Positions 9,670-18,800 of a DNA stretch of 52,959 nucleotides are shown here, piece by piece. The DNA is from Butyrivibrio sp. (lineage in GTDB: Bacteria; Bacillota; Clostridia; Lachnospirales; Lachnospiraceae). Made by a program: the position numbers and the translations under genes. The first letter of the stretch is position 1; each line of letters opens with the position of its first letter. The stretch is from contig SVGB01000015.1 of the NCBI GenBank assembly GCA_015056565.1, positions 31,988-84,946 of the forward strand. Direction: 5' to 3'. The notes beneath the pieces were generated by a model that was not told where the DNA came from, did not search any database, and was given only the letters and a program-made list of their open reading frames with translations.

Positions 9670-9686
9670 GGTAAGTCCTCCCTGGG

Positions 9687-10514
9687 TCAGACAAGCTTCT
9701 TACGAAGCATACGGCTTGTTGACTCAATGATAAATACTGTTACAAATAAAGCGATGAGGATCATTCCAACGCTTGGGTATTCTCTCCAGCTTATCTTCTC
9801 ATTGAGGATAAGGCCGATACCACCGGCGCCTACATAACCGAGAACTGCAGCATATCTTACATTACCTTCAAAGTTAAAGAGGCAGTTTGAAAGATAGAAT
9901 GGAAGGACCTGTGGGATAATGGCTGACACAAAGGCCTGCCTTCTTGTGGCGCCCATTGCCTGCATAGCCTCGAAGGCTCCCATGTCAACTGTCTCTATTT
10001 CTTCATATGTAAGTTTACCAATGTAACCAAAAGAGAAAACTGCTATAGCCACGGTACCTGCCAAGGTTCCAAGTCCAAAAATAAGAGTTGCAACAAGTGC
10101 TATAACGATTGTTGGCAGTGTTCTGATAAGTGAGAACATTACTCTCATGATCGATACCACAATCTTACTGGGGCAAACATTGGTGCTGGCAAGCATGGCA
10201 AATGGAACTGATAAAAGAGCACCTACGACAGAACCAAGAAGTGACATCTTGATTGTGTCAAAAAGAGGTGTCCATACTGTTGGCATATAGCTTGTCTTTG
10301 GCGGGAACATCTCACCAAGTATTACAAAGAACTGTCCGATCCTTGTTGTTAATACTTTCATATCAAAGCCAGTTATCTTTACAGAAAGAGCACTCATAGC
10401 AAGTACAAGTATGATGTAGATTGGTGCTCTTGAGGCTTTTTTATAAGCTTTTTTGCCGTTGGGAAGTACATATTCCCTGGGCCTAAATATCTTGTCATAT
10501 AAACTGAGCTTCAC
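9687..10514 (-). CDS. phnE: Phosphonate-type ABC transporter permease (PhnE family, first copy)
   Basis: A 275-residue permease homologous to its neighbour. It has an N-terminal cytoplasmic stretch (LYDKIFRPREYVLPNGKKAY), then about six membrane helices. The EAA loop reads EEIETVDMGAFEAMQAMGAT, followed by VLGYVGAGGIGLIL. I favour the GTG at 10512-10514, which has AGAGGGG eight bases upstream, over a GTG at 10523 that abuts the ribosome binding site. It starts just after the phnC stop. Together with phnC and phnD it makes a complete importer. Confidence 0.9.
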   Translation of the reverse strand: MKLSLYDKIFRPREYVLPNGKKAYKKASRAPIYIILVLAMSALSVKITGFDMKVLTTRIGQFFVILGEMFPPKTSYMPTVWTPLFDTIKMSLLGSVVGALLSVPFAMLASTNVCPSKIVVSIMRVMFSLIRTLPTIVIALVATLIFGLGTLAGTVAIAVFSFGYIGKLTYEEIETVDMGAFEAMQAMGATRRQAFVSAIIPQVLPFYLSNCLFNFEGNVRYAAVLGYVGAGGIGLILNEKISWREYPSVGMILIALFVTVFIIESTSRMLRKKLV

Positions 10515-10519
10515 AAGAA

Positions 10520-11290
10520 TCACCCCTCTTCCTGAATATTGCCGTCCCTGTCTACCTTTCCGTTGTAGATCTTATCAAGGACTTCCTGGGTTGCCTCAGA
10601 TGCAGGTCCATCAAATACGATCTCGCCAGCTCTGATTCCAACAACTCTTGTAGCATACTTAAGGGCCAGGTCGATGTGGTGGATGTTGATAAGGATCGAG
10701 ATGTTCATCTCCTCATTGATCCTCTTGAAGTCTCCCATTACCTGGTTGGCTGTTACAGGGTCAAGAGCTGCAACAGGCTCATCTGCAAGGATGATCTGAG
10801 GATTCTGTGCAAGAGTTCTTGCAAGGGCAACTCTCTGCTGCTGACCACCAGAAAGCTGGTCAGCTCTTATAAATGCTTTGTCAAGGATACCAACCTTATC
10901 AAGGCACTCAAGGGCTTTGATCTTTTCTTCCTTGGTATAGATACCAAATGCAGATCTGTACCATGGCATGTCAGGAACAAAAGCAGTAAGTACGTTCTTG
11001 ATTACAGTAGTCCTTGTGATCAGGTTAAAGGACTGGAAGATCATTCCTATCTTTCTTCTGAATCTTCTGAGAGCTTTTCCGGACAAGCTCATAACATCAA
11101 CACCATCCACGGTAAGCTTTCCACTTGTCACATCGTGCATCCTGTTGATGGTACGAATAAGTGTAGATTTTCCCGCTCCGGAAAGACCGATGATAGCAAC
11201 AAATTCTCCCTGCTCAATTGAAAGGTCCACATTTTTAAGGCCTTCAAAGCCATTTGGATAAACTTTTCCAACGTTCTCAAACTTGATCAT
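10520..11290 (-). CDS. phnC: Phosphonate-type ABC transporter ATP-binding protein
   Basis: A 256-residue ABC ATPase of the PhnC family starting MIKFENVGKVYPNG. Walker A is GLSGAGKST (about 32-40), the signature is LSGGQQQRVALARTLAQ and Walker B is ILADEPVAALDP, followed by the H-loop region INIHHIDLA. The PhnC-like feature LRRFRRKIGMIFQSFNLI is present. A longer reading to 11341 is rejected because AGGAG lies eight bases before the ATG at 11288-11290. Two hairpins lie in the gap between phnD and this gene and may set the higher level usual for a binding protein. Confidence 0.93.
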   Translation of the reverse strand: MIKFENVGKVYPNGFEGLKNVDLSIEQGEFVAIIGLSGAGKSTLIRTINRMHDVTSGKLTVDGVDVMSLSGKALRRFRRKIGMIFQSFNLITRTTVIKNVLTAFVPDMPWYRSAFGIYTKEEKIKALECLDKVGILDKAFIRADQLSGGQQQRVALARTLAQNPQIILADEPVAALDPVTANQVMGDFKRINEEMNISILINIHHIDLALKYATRVVGIRAGEIVFDGPASEATQEVLDKIYNGKVDRDGNIQEEG

Positions 11291-11372
11291 TTTTGCGTTC
11301 TCCTGAAAAATAACTATAATAGCCAAAAATAGGGGAGGCATAGTATCCTCCCCTTATGTTAATTACAAGGAA

Positions 11373-11442
11373 GTTCTGCTCCAACGCTGCGCGTTGTCCA
11401 GAACAAAGTAGTACACCAGGCTCGAAAAGACCTCGCCAGGTG
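11373..11442 (-). other. Two intergenic hairpins between phnD and phnC
   Basis: Two inverted repeats lie in the 108-base gap. At 11373-11404 the arms GTTCTG/CAGAAC and CAACGC/GCGTTG form a stem interrupted by a small internal loop. At 11414-11442 the outer arms CACC/GGTG and GGC/GCC pair around one mismatch. Neither is followed by a run of T on the minus strand, so they are not convincing terminators. Such hairpins often protect or process polycistronic mRNA so that the binding protein is made in excess; that role is inferred here. Confidence 0.5.
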
Positions 11443-11449
11443 ATTACTT

Positions 11450-12550
11450 TTACTGCATTGATTTGATGAGCTCCTGAGCTTTTCTCTCAGACTCATAGTC
11501 CTCTGGCTTAGCCTCAACGTAACCGTTGTGGTTGTAGATAGAAATTACTTCCTTACCAGCGTCTGTGTTTCCGATGTTGATGAATGCCTGTGTAAGAGCT
11601 GCCTTGAAAGCATCATCCATAACAGCAGATGTCTTGCTTACGCTGATTGTGTCGTTGTAGATACCATCTGTAACACCAATAACATTGGTCTCATCCCAGA
11701 TGCTGTCTGTTCTGCCAAACTCTGTTGTCCACTTCTCCTCGTTGTCACGTCTTGCATCTGCATAGCAGCAAAGAACGTCGATCTGGCCTGAAGCAAGTCT
11801 TGCAAAAGCGTTACCATAAGAATCAGCCTGTACAGCGTGTGTAAGGTCTGTGATATGCTTCTCATAGTTTGACTGGAGCCAGAGTGAAGGATAGATATAT
11901 CCAGCAGAAGATGAAGAGTTCATAACTGACCAGTTAAGTCCGTCAAGATCTTCCCATGTGATCTCCTCGCCGTTATTAACCTTCTCAGAAATAGCCTTAC
12001 CAGCATCTGAAGGTCCAGCAATGATAAGTCCACGGTAGAATGTTACCTGGTTCTCAGGTGTAGGAGCTGTTGGCTTGTTGTCGTTCCATACTTTAGCGTC
12101 TGGGCTCTCGATTGAAAGACCATCTCTTGTAGCTGTAAGGATAACATCACAACCATCCTCGTAAAGTACGTATGTACCACCAGGGATAAGTCCAACATCG
12201 ATTGTACCAGCTGAAAGACCCTCACCTACTGCCTCGTAAGAAGTACCAACTGTGATATCAACCTCACCAACCTCATAACCAAGGCCAGCAAGCTCAGTTG
12301 TAAGGAGCTCCTTAAGTGGCTCTGTAGCTGTTACGATCTCGTCTGGATCACGAGAAGGAACAAATCCAATTGTAAGTTTGTCAACTTTAACTGATTCTGC
12401 AGGAGTCTCTACAGCTGCTGTCTCTGTAGTCTCTGCAGTTTCTGTTGTAGCAGGCTCTGCTACTGTTTCTGTTGATGCAGAATTGCCGCATCCTGCAAGC
12501 ATAGCTACACATGAAATGCCTGCAATCATTGTTGCTAAAAATCTCTTCAT
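11450..12550 (-). CDS. phnD: Phosphonate-type ABC transporter substrate-binding lipoprotein
   Basis: A 366-residue exported lipoprotein. The signal is MKRFLATMIAGISCVAMLAGC with lipobox LAGC (Cys21). A Thr/Glu/Ala-rich linker of about 30 residues follows, then a PhnD/PtxB-type binding domain opening LTIGFVPSRDPDEIV. Motifs common in the family include SAGTIDVGLIPGGTYVL and the anion-binding loop MNSSSSAGYIYPSLWL. The ligand is a phosphorus oxyanion or organophosphorus compound by family, but which one is unknown. AGGAGG precedes the ATG. Its promoter and an adjoining terminator hairpin are listed separately. It heads a minus-strand operon phnD-phnC-phnE-phnE-nucleotidase. Confidence 0.92.
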   Translation of the reverse strand: MKRFLATMIAGISCVAMLAGCGNSASTETVAEPATTETAETTETAAVETPAESVKVDKLTIGFVPSRDPDEIVTATEPLKELLTTELAGLGYEVGEVDITVGTSYEAVGEGLSAGTIDVGLIPGGTYVLYEDGCDVILTATRDGLSIESPDAKVWNDNKPTAPTPENQVTFYRGLIIAGPSDAGKAISEKVNNGEEITWEDLDGLNWSVMNSSSSAGYIYPSLWLQSNYEKHITDLTHAVQADSYGNAFARLASGQIDVLCCYADARRDNEEKWTTEFGRTDSIWDETNVIGVTDGIYNDTISVSKTSAVMDDAFKAALTQAFINIGNTDAGKEVISIYNHNGYVEAKPEDYESERKAQELIKSMQ

Positions 12551-12594
12551 AATTCCTCCTGCCTAAATGTAGGCGTCGTTATAATTTTTTTGGC

Positions 12595-12630
12595 AAAAAA
12601 ACCCCCATGTGTGTATTACACATGGGGGTT
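12595..12630 (-). terminator. Strong intrinsic terminator between rpe and phnD
   Basis: A perfect 13-bp stem (12600-12612 with 12618-12630) around a 5-base loop is followed on the minus strand by a T run at 12595-12601. It can end transcripts coming from the ara/rpe operon. It also lies inside the leader expected from the phnD promoter at 12652-12680, so phnD expression from that promoter would need read-through or antitermination. Confidence 0.85.
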
Positions 12631-12651
12631 CCTTGCTAACTACACGAACGT

Positions 12652-12680
12652 ATTGTATGTGATATGCCTATGTTTGTCAA
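12652..12680 (-). promoter_or_regulatory. Sigma-A type promoter for phnD
   Basis: On the minus strand TTGACA (12675-12680) and TACAAT (12652-12657) are separated by exactly 17 bases. This places a start near 12645 and a leader of about 95 bases before phnD. The leader contains a strong intrinsic terminator (12595-12630) beginning only about 15 bases from the predicted start, and a small GCCTA/TAGGC hairpin (12561-12574) just before the ribosome binding site. Confidence 0.72.
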
Positions 12681-12746
12681 CGAAATATTAGCTTTAATAA
12701 ACCAGCGCGTTAGCGCAATAAATAGCCCTTTTCTCAATAACTTTAA

Positions 12747-13400
12747 TCAGTTTCCCATTGTTTTAAGGAACTTCGTGGCATTTTCCTTGGCGTTTCCTTT
12801 AAATACAGCGGAACCAGCCACAATTACATTGGCCCCAACTTCAATTATCGCCATCACGTTGGCGTCATTGATTCCTCCGTCCACCTGAATGTCCGTAGTA
12901 AGATTCTTATCGTCAAGCATCTTTCTGACTTCTCTTACCTTATCGATCGTCTCCGGGATCAGTTTCTGTCCGCCAAAACCTGGTTCAACTGTCATGACAA
13001 GTATCATCTCCACCTTATCAAGATAAGGAAGGAGCACTGACACAGGAGTTTTTGGCTTTATTGCAATTCCTGCCTTTTTGCCAAGGCCATGGATCTTGTC
13101 AATAACTGCCTGGGGATCATCTGCTGCCTCCTGATGGAAGGTTATGATATCTGATCCTATTTTGGCAAACTCTTCCACATATCTTATGGGATCCATGATC
13201 ATAAGATGTACGTCAAACACCATGTCTGTAGCACTTCTTATGCTCTCTATCACCGGCATTCCAAAGGAAATGGATGGCACAAACATGCCATCCATTACAT
13301 CTATATGCAGATACTGTGCTCCAGCACTATCTACGTCTACAATCTGCTGTCCTAAATTTTTAAAGTCTGCTGCTAAAATTGAAGTGCTTAAAATATTCAT
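12747..13400 (-). CDS. rpe: Ribulose-phosphate 3-epimerase
   Basis: A 217-residue TIM-barrel enzyme interconverting D-ribulose 5-phosphate and D-xylulose 5-phosphate. Characteristic segments are LSTSILAADF, YLHIDVMDGMFVPSISFG (metal and catalytic Asp/His), FDVHLMIMDP, MTVEPGFGGQ and IQVDGGIN with the phosphate-binding VAGSAVF. Its ATG overlaps the transketolase C-subunit stop (TAATG), so translation is coupled. In the ara operon it balances the D-xylulose 5-phosphate made by AraD with the rest of the pentose phosphate pathway. Confidence 0.96.
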   Translation of the reverse strand: MNILSTSILAADFKNLGQQIVDVDSAGAQYLHIDVMDGMFVPSISFGMPVIESIRSATDMVFDVHLMIMDPIRYVEEFAKIGSDIITFHQEAADDPQAVIDKIHGLGKKAGIAIKPKTPVSVLLPYLDKVEMILVMTVEPGFGGQKLIPETIDKVREVRKMLDDKNLTTDIQVDGGINDANVMAIIEVGANVIVAGSAVFKGNAKENATKFLKTMGN

Positions 13401-14341
13401 TACTTGAGAAAATCCTTTACTGATGCGTAAACGCCATCTCCGTCAAGGCCATACTTCTTAACCAGCGCTGCTGCAGATCCTGATTCACCGAATCTGTCCT
13501 GCATACCAATCTTTTTAACGATTGTAGGATGTTCCTCTGAAAGCACATCACATACTGCACTTCCAAGACCGCCGATAACTGAGTGTTCCTCAACAGTGAC
13601 AACCTTACCTGTTTTCTTGGCTGTTGCAACAACAAGCTCTCTGTCGATAGGCTTGATGGTGCAGATATTAACTACCTCAGCGCTGATGCCGTCTGCTGCA
13701 AGCTTGTCTGCTGCCTCAAGAGCTGCACCTACGCCGATGCCTGTAGCTATTATACTAACATCATTACCCTCTCTAAGTACAGTACCTTTTCCAATTTCAA
13801 ATTTATAATCTGGTCTGTCGTTAACAACAGGGCATGCTGCACGGCCAAAGCGGATGTAAACAGGGCCAACATATTCAGCTGCTGCTCTTACGCATGCTCT
13901 TGCCTCGATATCATCTGCAGGGCACATAACAACCATTCCGGGAATTGTGCGCATAAGTGCGATATCCTCGTTGCACTGGTGGCTGGCACCATCTTCACCT
14001 ACAGTGATACCTGCATGAGTTCCACCGATTTTAACGTTAAGGTGAGGGTAACCAATTGAGTTACGTACCTGCTCAAAAGCACGTCCTGTAGCAAACATTG
14101 CAAATGTGCTGACAAATGGGATCTTGCCTGTTGTTGCAAGACCAGCTGCAACACCCATCATATTGCACTCTGCGATACCGCAATCGATGTGACGATCAGG
14201 AAACTCTTTTTTGAACCATCCAGTTCTTGTTGCTGCTGCAAGGTCTGCATCAAGGACTACTACCTTGTCATTGACCTTAGCCAGCTCTATAAGCTCTTTT
14301 CCATAGCTATCTCTTGTAGCTATCTTCTTAACTTCGCTCAT
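13400..14341 (-). CDS. Transketolase, C-terminal subunit
   Basis: The 313-residue half carries the pyrimidine-binding and C-terminal domains of transketolase. VVLDADLAAATRTGWFKK and the FIDCGIAECNMMG-like segment (the catalytic Glu that activates thiamine diphosphate is in GIAECN) are visible. They are followed by GGTHAGITVGEDGASHQ and the C-terminal domain VTVEEHSVIGGLG. It must pair with the N-terminal subunit encoded just upstream. Split transketolases are usual in clostridia. GGCAAGGAGGTAAGA is a strong ribosome binding site. Its place in the ara operon indicates a dedicated pentose role. Confidence 0.94.
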   Translation of the reverse strand: MSEVKKIATRDSYGKELIELAKVNDKVVVLDADLAAATRTGWFKKEFPDRHIDCGIAECNMMGVAAGLATTGKIPFVSTFAMFATGRAFEQVRNSIGYPHLNVKIGGTHAGITVGEDGASHQCNEDIALMRTIPGMVVMCPADDIEARACVRAAAEYVGPVYIRFGRAACPVVNDRPDYKFEIGKGTVLREGNDVSIIATGIGVGAALEAADKLAADGISAEVVNICTIKPIDRELVVATAKKTGKVVTVEEHSVIGGLGSAVCDVLSEEHPTIVKKIGMQDRFGESGSAAALVKKYGLDGDGVYASVKDFLK

Positions 14342-14358
14342 TCTTACCTCCTTGCCGC

Positions 14359-15195
14359 TTACGCCAATGACTCGCCGATCTTGTTAAGATCGTCCATTGC
14401 CTTAGCATACTCTTCATCATTAGGTGCTACACCGTGCCATGCAACCTGACCTTCCATAAATGAAACGCCCTTGCCCTTAAGGCTGTGTGCGATAATGGCT
14501 GTAGGCTGACCCTTGGTCTCTTTTGCCTCTTTAAATGCTGCTCTAAGTGCATCAAAGTCGTGTGCATCTACGTTGATCACATGGAAGTTGAATGCCTCAA
14601 ACTTCTTGTCGATAGGATATGGAGAACATACCTGATCGATTGGTCCGTCGATCTGAAGTCCGTTATTGTCAACTATGACAACCAGGTTATCAAGTTTTCT
14701 GAAACCAGCAAACATTGCTGCTTCCCACACCTGTCCCTCTTCGATTTCTCCATCACCAAGAAGTGTGTATGTCCTGTAGCTCTTGCCATCAAGCTTGGCA
14801 GAAAGAGCCATTCCACAGGCAACTGAGATACCCTGTCCAAGGGATCCGCTGCTCATATCAAGACCAGGAAGATACTGCATACTTGGATGTCCCTGAAGCC
14901 TTGAACCAAGCTTACGAAGTGTTGTGAGCTCCTCAACTGGGAAATAACCTCTCTGGGCCATTACTGAGTAAAGACCTGGTGCAGTGTGTCCCTTTGACAA
15001 TACAAAACGGTCACGATCTGGATCATCGGGTTTCTCAGGATTGATGTTCATCTCTTCAAAATACAGATATGTGAAGATATCTGCCGCTGACAGAGATCCG
15101 CCGGGATGTCCGGCACCTGCAGCATGAACTGCCGTAACAATGCCCTTGCGAACTTCGTTGGCTTTTCTTTTTAACTCTAGGTTGGTCATAGCCAT
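14359..15195 (-). CDS. Transketolase, N-terminal subunit
   Basis: The 278-residue half binds the diphosphate of thiamine diphosphate. Signature pieces are VHAAGAGHPGGSLSAADIFTYL, DRFVLSKGHTAPGLYSV, GSLGQGISVACGMALSAKL and the ThDP motif GDGEIEEGQVWEAAMFAG ending near IVDNNGLQIDGP. The partner half follows after 17 bases, so the two should be made in equal amounts. Together they move two-carbon units between pentose phosphates and glycolytic intermediates, using xylulose 5-phosphate from AraD. AAAGGAAAGG precedes the ATG. Confidence 0.94.
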   Translation of the reverse strand: MAMTNLELKRKANEVRKGIVTAVHAAGAGHPGGSLSAADIFTYLYFEEMNINPEKPDDPDRDRFVLSKGHTAPGLYSVMAQRGYFPVEELTTLRKLGSRLQGHPSMQYLPGLDMSSGSLGQGISVACGMALSAKLDGKSYRTYTLLGDGEIEEGQVWEAAMFAGFRKLDNLVVIVDNNGLQIDGPIDQVCSPYPIDKKFEAFNFHVINVDAHDFDALRAAFKEAKETKGQPTAIIAHSLKGKGVSFMEGQVAWHGVAPNDEEYAKAMDDLNKIGESLA

Positions 15196-15258
15196 AATTC
15201 CTTTCCTTTTTTTACTCTTTTTGTTTTAATGCGACATTATTGTAGCACACTTCAGCAA

Positions 15259-15963
15259 TTATTTGGCGGATGCTTGCCCATAATATGCATTAGCGCCGTG
15301 CTTTCTGTAGTAGTGCTTGTCCTGAAGCTCCTGTGGAGCAGGCTTAACCTCTGGATTTATAACCTCGCACCTGTATGCCATCTTGGCAACTTCCTCGGTA
15401 ACTACTGCGTTGTGAACTGCCTCATGAGCATCTTTTCCCCAGGTGAATACTCCATGATTCTTGCAAAGAACTGCAGGTACAGCCACCGGATCTTTTCCCA
15501 TACGGTTAAACTCATTGACGATAAGGTGCCCTGTATTCTCTTCATAGGCAGTCTCGATCTCGTCCTTGTTAAGGCATCTTACGCAAGGGATCTCGCCGTA
15601 GAAGTAGTCTGCATGTGTAGTTCCGTAGCATGGAATGCTTCTGCCTGCCTGGGCCCAGCTGGTTGCATAGGATGAATGTGTGTGAACAACGCCTCCAACA
15701 TCCTTGAACGCCTTGTAAATCTCCACATGAGTTGGTGTGTCTGAGGAAGGATTAAGTTTTCCCTCAACCTTGTTTCCATTAAGGTCCATGACCACCATAT
15801 CATCAGGAGTCATGGTGTCGTAGTCAACGCCACTTGGCTTGATCACAAAAAGGCCGCTCTGTCTGTCGATCTCGCTGACATTGCCCCAGGTGAAGGTTAC
15901 AAGGTTATACTTGGGCAAAAGAATATTTGCTTCATATACTTTTTTCTTGAGTTCTTCTAACAT
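15259..15963 (-). CDS. araD: L-ribulose-5-phosphate 4-epimerase
   Basis: A 234-residue class II aldolase/epimerase family protein converting L-ribulose 5-phosphate to D-xylulose 5-phosphate. It shows LVTFTWGNVSEIDR, IKPSGVDYDTM, SSDTPTHVEIYKAF and the zinc-binding HTHSSYATSWAQAG, with GTTHADYFYGEIP following. These match AraD closely and the length is normal (about 230). GGAG precedes the ATG. It sits between araB and the transketolase genes, as expected for the arabinose pathway. Confidence 0.96.
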   Translation of the reverse strand: MLEELKKKVYEANILLPKYNLVTFTWGNVSEIDRQSGLFVIKPSGVDYDTMTPDDMVVMDLNGNKVEGKLNPSSDTPTHVEIYKAFKDVGGVVHTHSSYATSWAQAGRSIPCYGTTHADYFYGEIPCVRCLNKDEIETAYEENTGHLIVNEFNRMGKDPVAVPAVLCKNHGVFTWGKDAHEAVHNAVVTEEVAKMAYRCEVINPEVKPAPQELQDKHYYRKHGANAYYGQASAK

Positions 15964-15987
15964 TTCATTTTCTCCATAATCATTGTA

Positions 15988-16015
15988 TTAGGTCGCATTA
16001 TGAAATGCGACCTAA
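15988..16015 (-). other. Perfect hairpin between araB and araD
   Basis: A 12-bp perfect stem (15988-15999 with 16004-16015) has a 4-base loop and lies in the 73-base gap between araB and araD. There is no T run after it on the minus strand, so it is more likely an mRNA stabiliser or processing site than a terminator. Confidence 0.55.
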
Positions 16016-16036
16016 TTATTGCTAATTTATTCCCAC

Positions 16037-17629
16037 TTAAAGTGAATCTACTGCTGCTCTCTCAACTGCAAGACCAGCCTTATAATCTTCCATGAACTTG
16101 TCAAATCCCTTTACATCTGCAGGGTCTGGATCGCAGGTCTCAACCTTGCCACCTACAAATACTTTGTTCTTTAAGTAGTTTTCCAAGGTCTCGCCATCTT
16201 CCTTCTGGCACATGAATCCTGCAAGGATCGCCTGTCCCCAAGGGCCGCCCTCTCCTGCTGTCTCCATGAGCTTGATGGATGTATTAAGGGCTGCTGCCAT
16301 TACTCTGTCACCAACGCCTCTGACCTTAAAGAATCCGCCCTGGCCAAAGAAGAAATCAGCCTTTACATTTTCTTCCTTCATAAGGATATCGTTACCAACC
16401 TTGAGCGCTCCAAGAGCTGTGTAAAGATGTGTTCTCATGAAGTTTGAAAGGTTGAACTTGTCATCAGGTCTTCTTACGAAAAGAGGTCTTCCCTCGTTAA
16501 AGCCTGTGATGCTCTCACCTGAGAAATAGTTGTAAGCAAGAAGCCCTCCGCAGTCAGCATCGCCTTCCATTGCCTTGCGGTAAAGAGTTCCATAAAGTGT
16601 ATCGTCGTCAACATCCTTGCCGATCGCTCCTGCAAACTCTCTAAAGAGACCAACCCATGCATTGAGGTCGGAAGTACAGTTGTTGCAGTGAACCATGGCA
16701 ACTTCCTCTCCTGAAGGAGTTGTAACAAGGTCAAGCTCCGGATAAGCCTTTGAAAGGCTGTGCTCCAAAACAACCATTGAAAAAACTGATGTTCCAGCTG
16801 AAATGTTACCTGTTCTTACGCCAACTGAGTTGGTGGCTACCATTCCAGTTCCAGCATCTCCCTCTGGAGGGCATACTGCTATGCCAGCTTTAAGTGTTCC
16901 TGTTGGATCAAGCTTTTTAGCGCCTTCCTCTGTGAGCTTTCCTGCTGATGCCCCTGCAGGAAGAGACTTAGGGATAATGTCTCTTATCTTCCATCCAAGG
17001 TTCTTGCCTGCGATCAGCTCATCGAACTGGTCAAGCATCTTCTCGTTGTAGCTGCAGGTTGCAGAATCAATAGGGAACATTCCGGAAGCGTCGCCAACTC
17101 CAAGAACCTTCTCACCTGTGAGCTGCCAGTGAACGTAACCAGCAAGGGTTGTGAAGAAGTCAATCTTGGAAACATGCTCCTCACCATTTAATATTGCCTG
17201 ATAGAGATGAGCAATACTCCATCTCTGTGGGATATGATATCCGAAAACTTCTGTAAGCTCGTCTGAAGCCTTCTCTGTGATGGTATTTCTCCAGGTGCGG
17301 AATGGAACAAGAAGCTCTCCAGCCTTGTCAAAAGCCATGTATCCGTGCATCATTGCTGAAAATCCCATAGCACCTACAGTTGTAAGCTTTTCGCCGTACT
17401 GCTTCTCAACATCAGCAGAGAGTTTCCCGTAGCAGTCTCTAAGTCCTTCCCAAACATCATCGAGAGTGTAAGTCCAGATACCATTATCTAATCTGTTCTC
17501 CCAGCCATGTGAGCCTGAAGCGATAGGATTGTACTGTTCATCTGTGAGCACCGCCTTGATCCTGGTTGAGCCAAACTCGATACCAAGAAATGTCTTTCCC
17601 TCCGCAATAGCCTTTTTTGCATCTCCCAT
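16037..17629 (-). CDS. araB: Ribulokinase-type FGGY sugar kinase
   Basis: A 530-residue FGGY-family kinase, here expected to phosphorylate L-ribulose with ATP. The N-terminal phosphate loop [18 protein letters not shown], the substrate-side [10 protein letters not shown] and the C-terminal adenosine region [23 protein letters not shown] are visible. The middle has [12 protein letters not shown], a second ATP-contact loop. The exact FGGY subgroup is not certain from sequence alone, but its place between an AraR-type regulator and araD makes ribulokinase the best call. AAAGGAGG lies before the ATG, and the gene follows araR by 13 bases. Confidence 0.88.
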   Translation of the reverse strand: MGDAKKAIAEGKTFLGIEFGSTRIKAVLTDEQYNPIASGSHGWENRLDNGIWTYTLDDVWEGLRDCYGKLSADVEKQYGEKLTTVGAMGFSAMMHGYMAFDKAGELLVPFRTWRNTITEKASDELTEVFGYHIPQRWSIAHLYQAILNGEEHVSKIDFFTTLAGYVHWQLTGEKVLGVGDASGMFPIDSATCSYNEKMLDQFDELIAGKNLGWKIRDIIPKSLPAGASAGKLTEEGAKKLDPTGTLKAGIAVCPPEGDAGTGMVATNSVGVRTGNISAGTSVFSMVVLEHSLSKAYPELDLVTTPSGEEVAMVHCNNCTSDLNAWVGLFREFAGAIGKDVDDDTLYGTLYRKAMEGDADCGGLLAYNYFSGESITGFNEGRPLFVRRPDDKFNLSNFMRTHLYTALGALKVGNDILMKEENVKADFFFGQGGFFKVRGVGDRVMAAALNTSIKLMETAGEGGPWGQAILAGFMCQKEDGETLENYLKNKVFVGGKVETCDPDPADVKGFDKFMEDYKAGLAVERAAVDSL

Positions 17630-17642
17630 AATAGAACCTCCT

Positions 17643-18725
17643 TTATTTTTTCCTCTTGTATATTGAATCTCTAAGAATTACATCCTCTTCAAACTCGTAT
17701 GTGGCGTTGAAAGCCAGCTTCCCTTCATGGATCATCCTTATCATATTCTGAGCAGCCTTCTTGCCAAGCTTCTCCTTGGGATGAGGTATTGAAGTAAGCT
17801 TAAGTCCGTTTACTCCGTTCCTTGCTATATCAGAATCATCCATGCCCACAATAGACATTTCCTCCGGAACCTTGATGCCGCTGTCCTCAAGGGCTTCTAT
17901 CACAATGCCAGCCACCTGGTCGTTATAGCAAAAGACAGCGCTGCACTCCTTAAGTCTCTCCATGGTCCTTGAAAAAGCTCTTTTCCCATCCTTGATATCG
18001 ATGGTATCGATCCAGTTGACGTGGTCATAGGAAAAAGGAAGTCCAGCCTCCATGATTGCCTTAAGGTAACCCCTGTATCTCTCGCGGCCCTGGCCGTCGT
18101 CCAGTTTAAGTACACATCCGATATTCTCATGACCTGCATCAATAAGGGCCTTCACCGCCTTGTATGCGCATTCTGCATCGTTAAGTGAAACATGGGGAAG
18201 TGTCAGCTCAGGATAGAAACTGTTTATAAGAAGGATCTTGACCCCCTTGTTCTGAAGCTTCCTGTACAGGTCCATATTGGGACTTGGAAGAGCGCTCTTA
18301 ACCGGCTCCATGATGATACCTGCAACATCACTCCTGCATAGAATATCAGTAAGGATCTGCCTCTCTTTTCCCACGGTGTTGTTGGAAAAAGACAGAAGCA
18401 TGGAATAACCCTTTTCACTTAAGGTACTCTCTATGCCCCTGATGGTACTGGGAAAGATGTAGTCGTCAACATAAGTTGTAACTACTGCGATAACATTTCT
18501 CTCTCCCTCAGCAGCTCTCTGGTCAGATACAAAAGTACCACTTCCCTGTCTGGTCTCTACAAGGCCGTCATCCACCAGCTTGGAGATAGCATGCCTTACA
18601 GTCTGACGACTCAGTCCAAAGGTCTCACACAGTTCGTTCTCAGAAGGGATCTTTTCCCCCGGAGAAAGCTTACCTGTATCAATTTTTTCTGTTAACCATT
18701 TTATAACCTGTTTGTATTTAGACAC
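17643..18725 (-). CDS. araR: AraR-type arabinose repressor (GntR DNA-binding, LacI-like sensor)
   Basis: A 360-residue regulator. Residues 1-70 form a GntR winged helix ([20 protein letters not shown], then [12 protein letters not shown]). Residues 75-360 are a periplasmic-binding-protein-like sensor (LacI/GalR type; [20 protein letters not shown]). This combination is the hallmark of AraR, which releases DNA when it binds L-arabinose. The start is GTG at 18723-18725 with AGGGTG upstream. It is the first gene of the ara operon and probably controls itself and the operon through the two sites at 18801-18836. Confidence 0.92.
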   Translation of the reverse strand: MSKYKQVIKWLTEKIDTGKLSPGEKIPSENELCETFGLSRQTVRHAISKLVDDGLVETRQGSGTFVSDQRAAEGERNVIAVVTTYVDDYIFPSTIRGIESTLSEKGYSMLLSFSNNTVGKERQILTDILCRSDVAGIIMEPVKSALPSPNMDLYRKLQNKGVKILLINSFYPELTLPHVSLNDAECAYKAVKALIDAGHENIGCVLKLDDGQGRERYRGYLKAIMEAGLPFSYDHVNWIDTIDIKDGKRAFSRTMERLKECSAVFCYNDQVAGIVIEALEDSGIKVPEEMSIVGMDDSDIARNGVNGLKLTSIPHPKEKLGKKAAQNMIRMIHEGKLAFNATYEFEEDVILRDSIYKRKK

Positions 18726-18765
18726 TTTTTCACCCTAACAAAATCTGCTTATTTACTGCTATTTC

Positions 18766-18794
18766 AGCATAAAATTTCCCGCACTCCATGTCAA
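18766..18794 (-). promoter_or_regulatory. Promoter of the araR-araB-araD operon
   Basis: On the minus strand TTGACA (18789-18794) and TATGCT (18766-18771) are 17 bases apart, placing a start near 18759, about 34 bases before the araR GTG. AraR-like sites lie just upstream of the -35 box. Confidence 0.72.
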
Positions 18795-18800
18795 TGAACA

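Noticed and set aside
12551..12650. Riboswitch in the phnD leader
   Set aside because: Only about 15 bases lie between the predicted start and the terminator stem, too few for a known aptamer; reported instead as a promoter-terminator pair.
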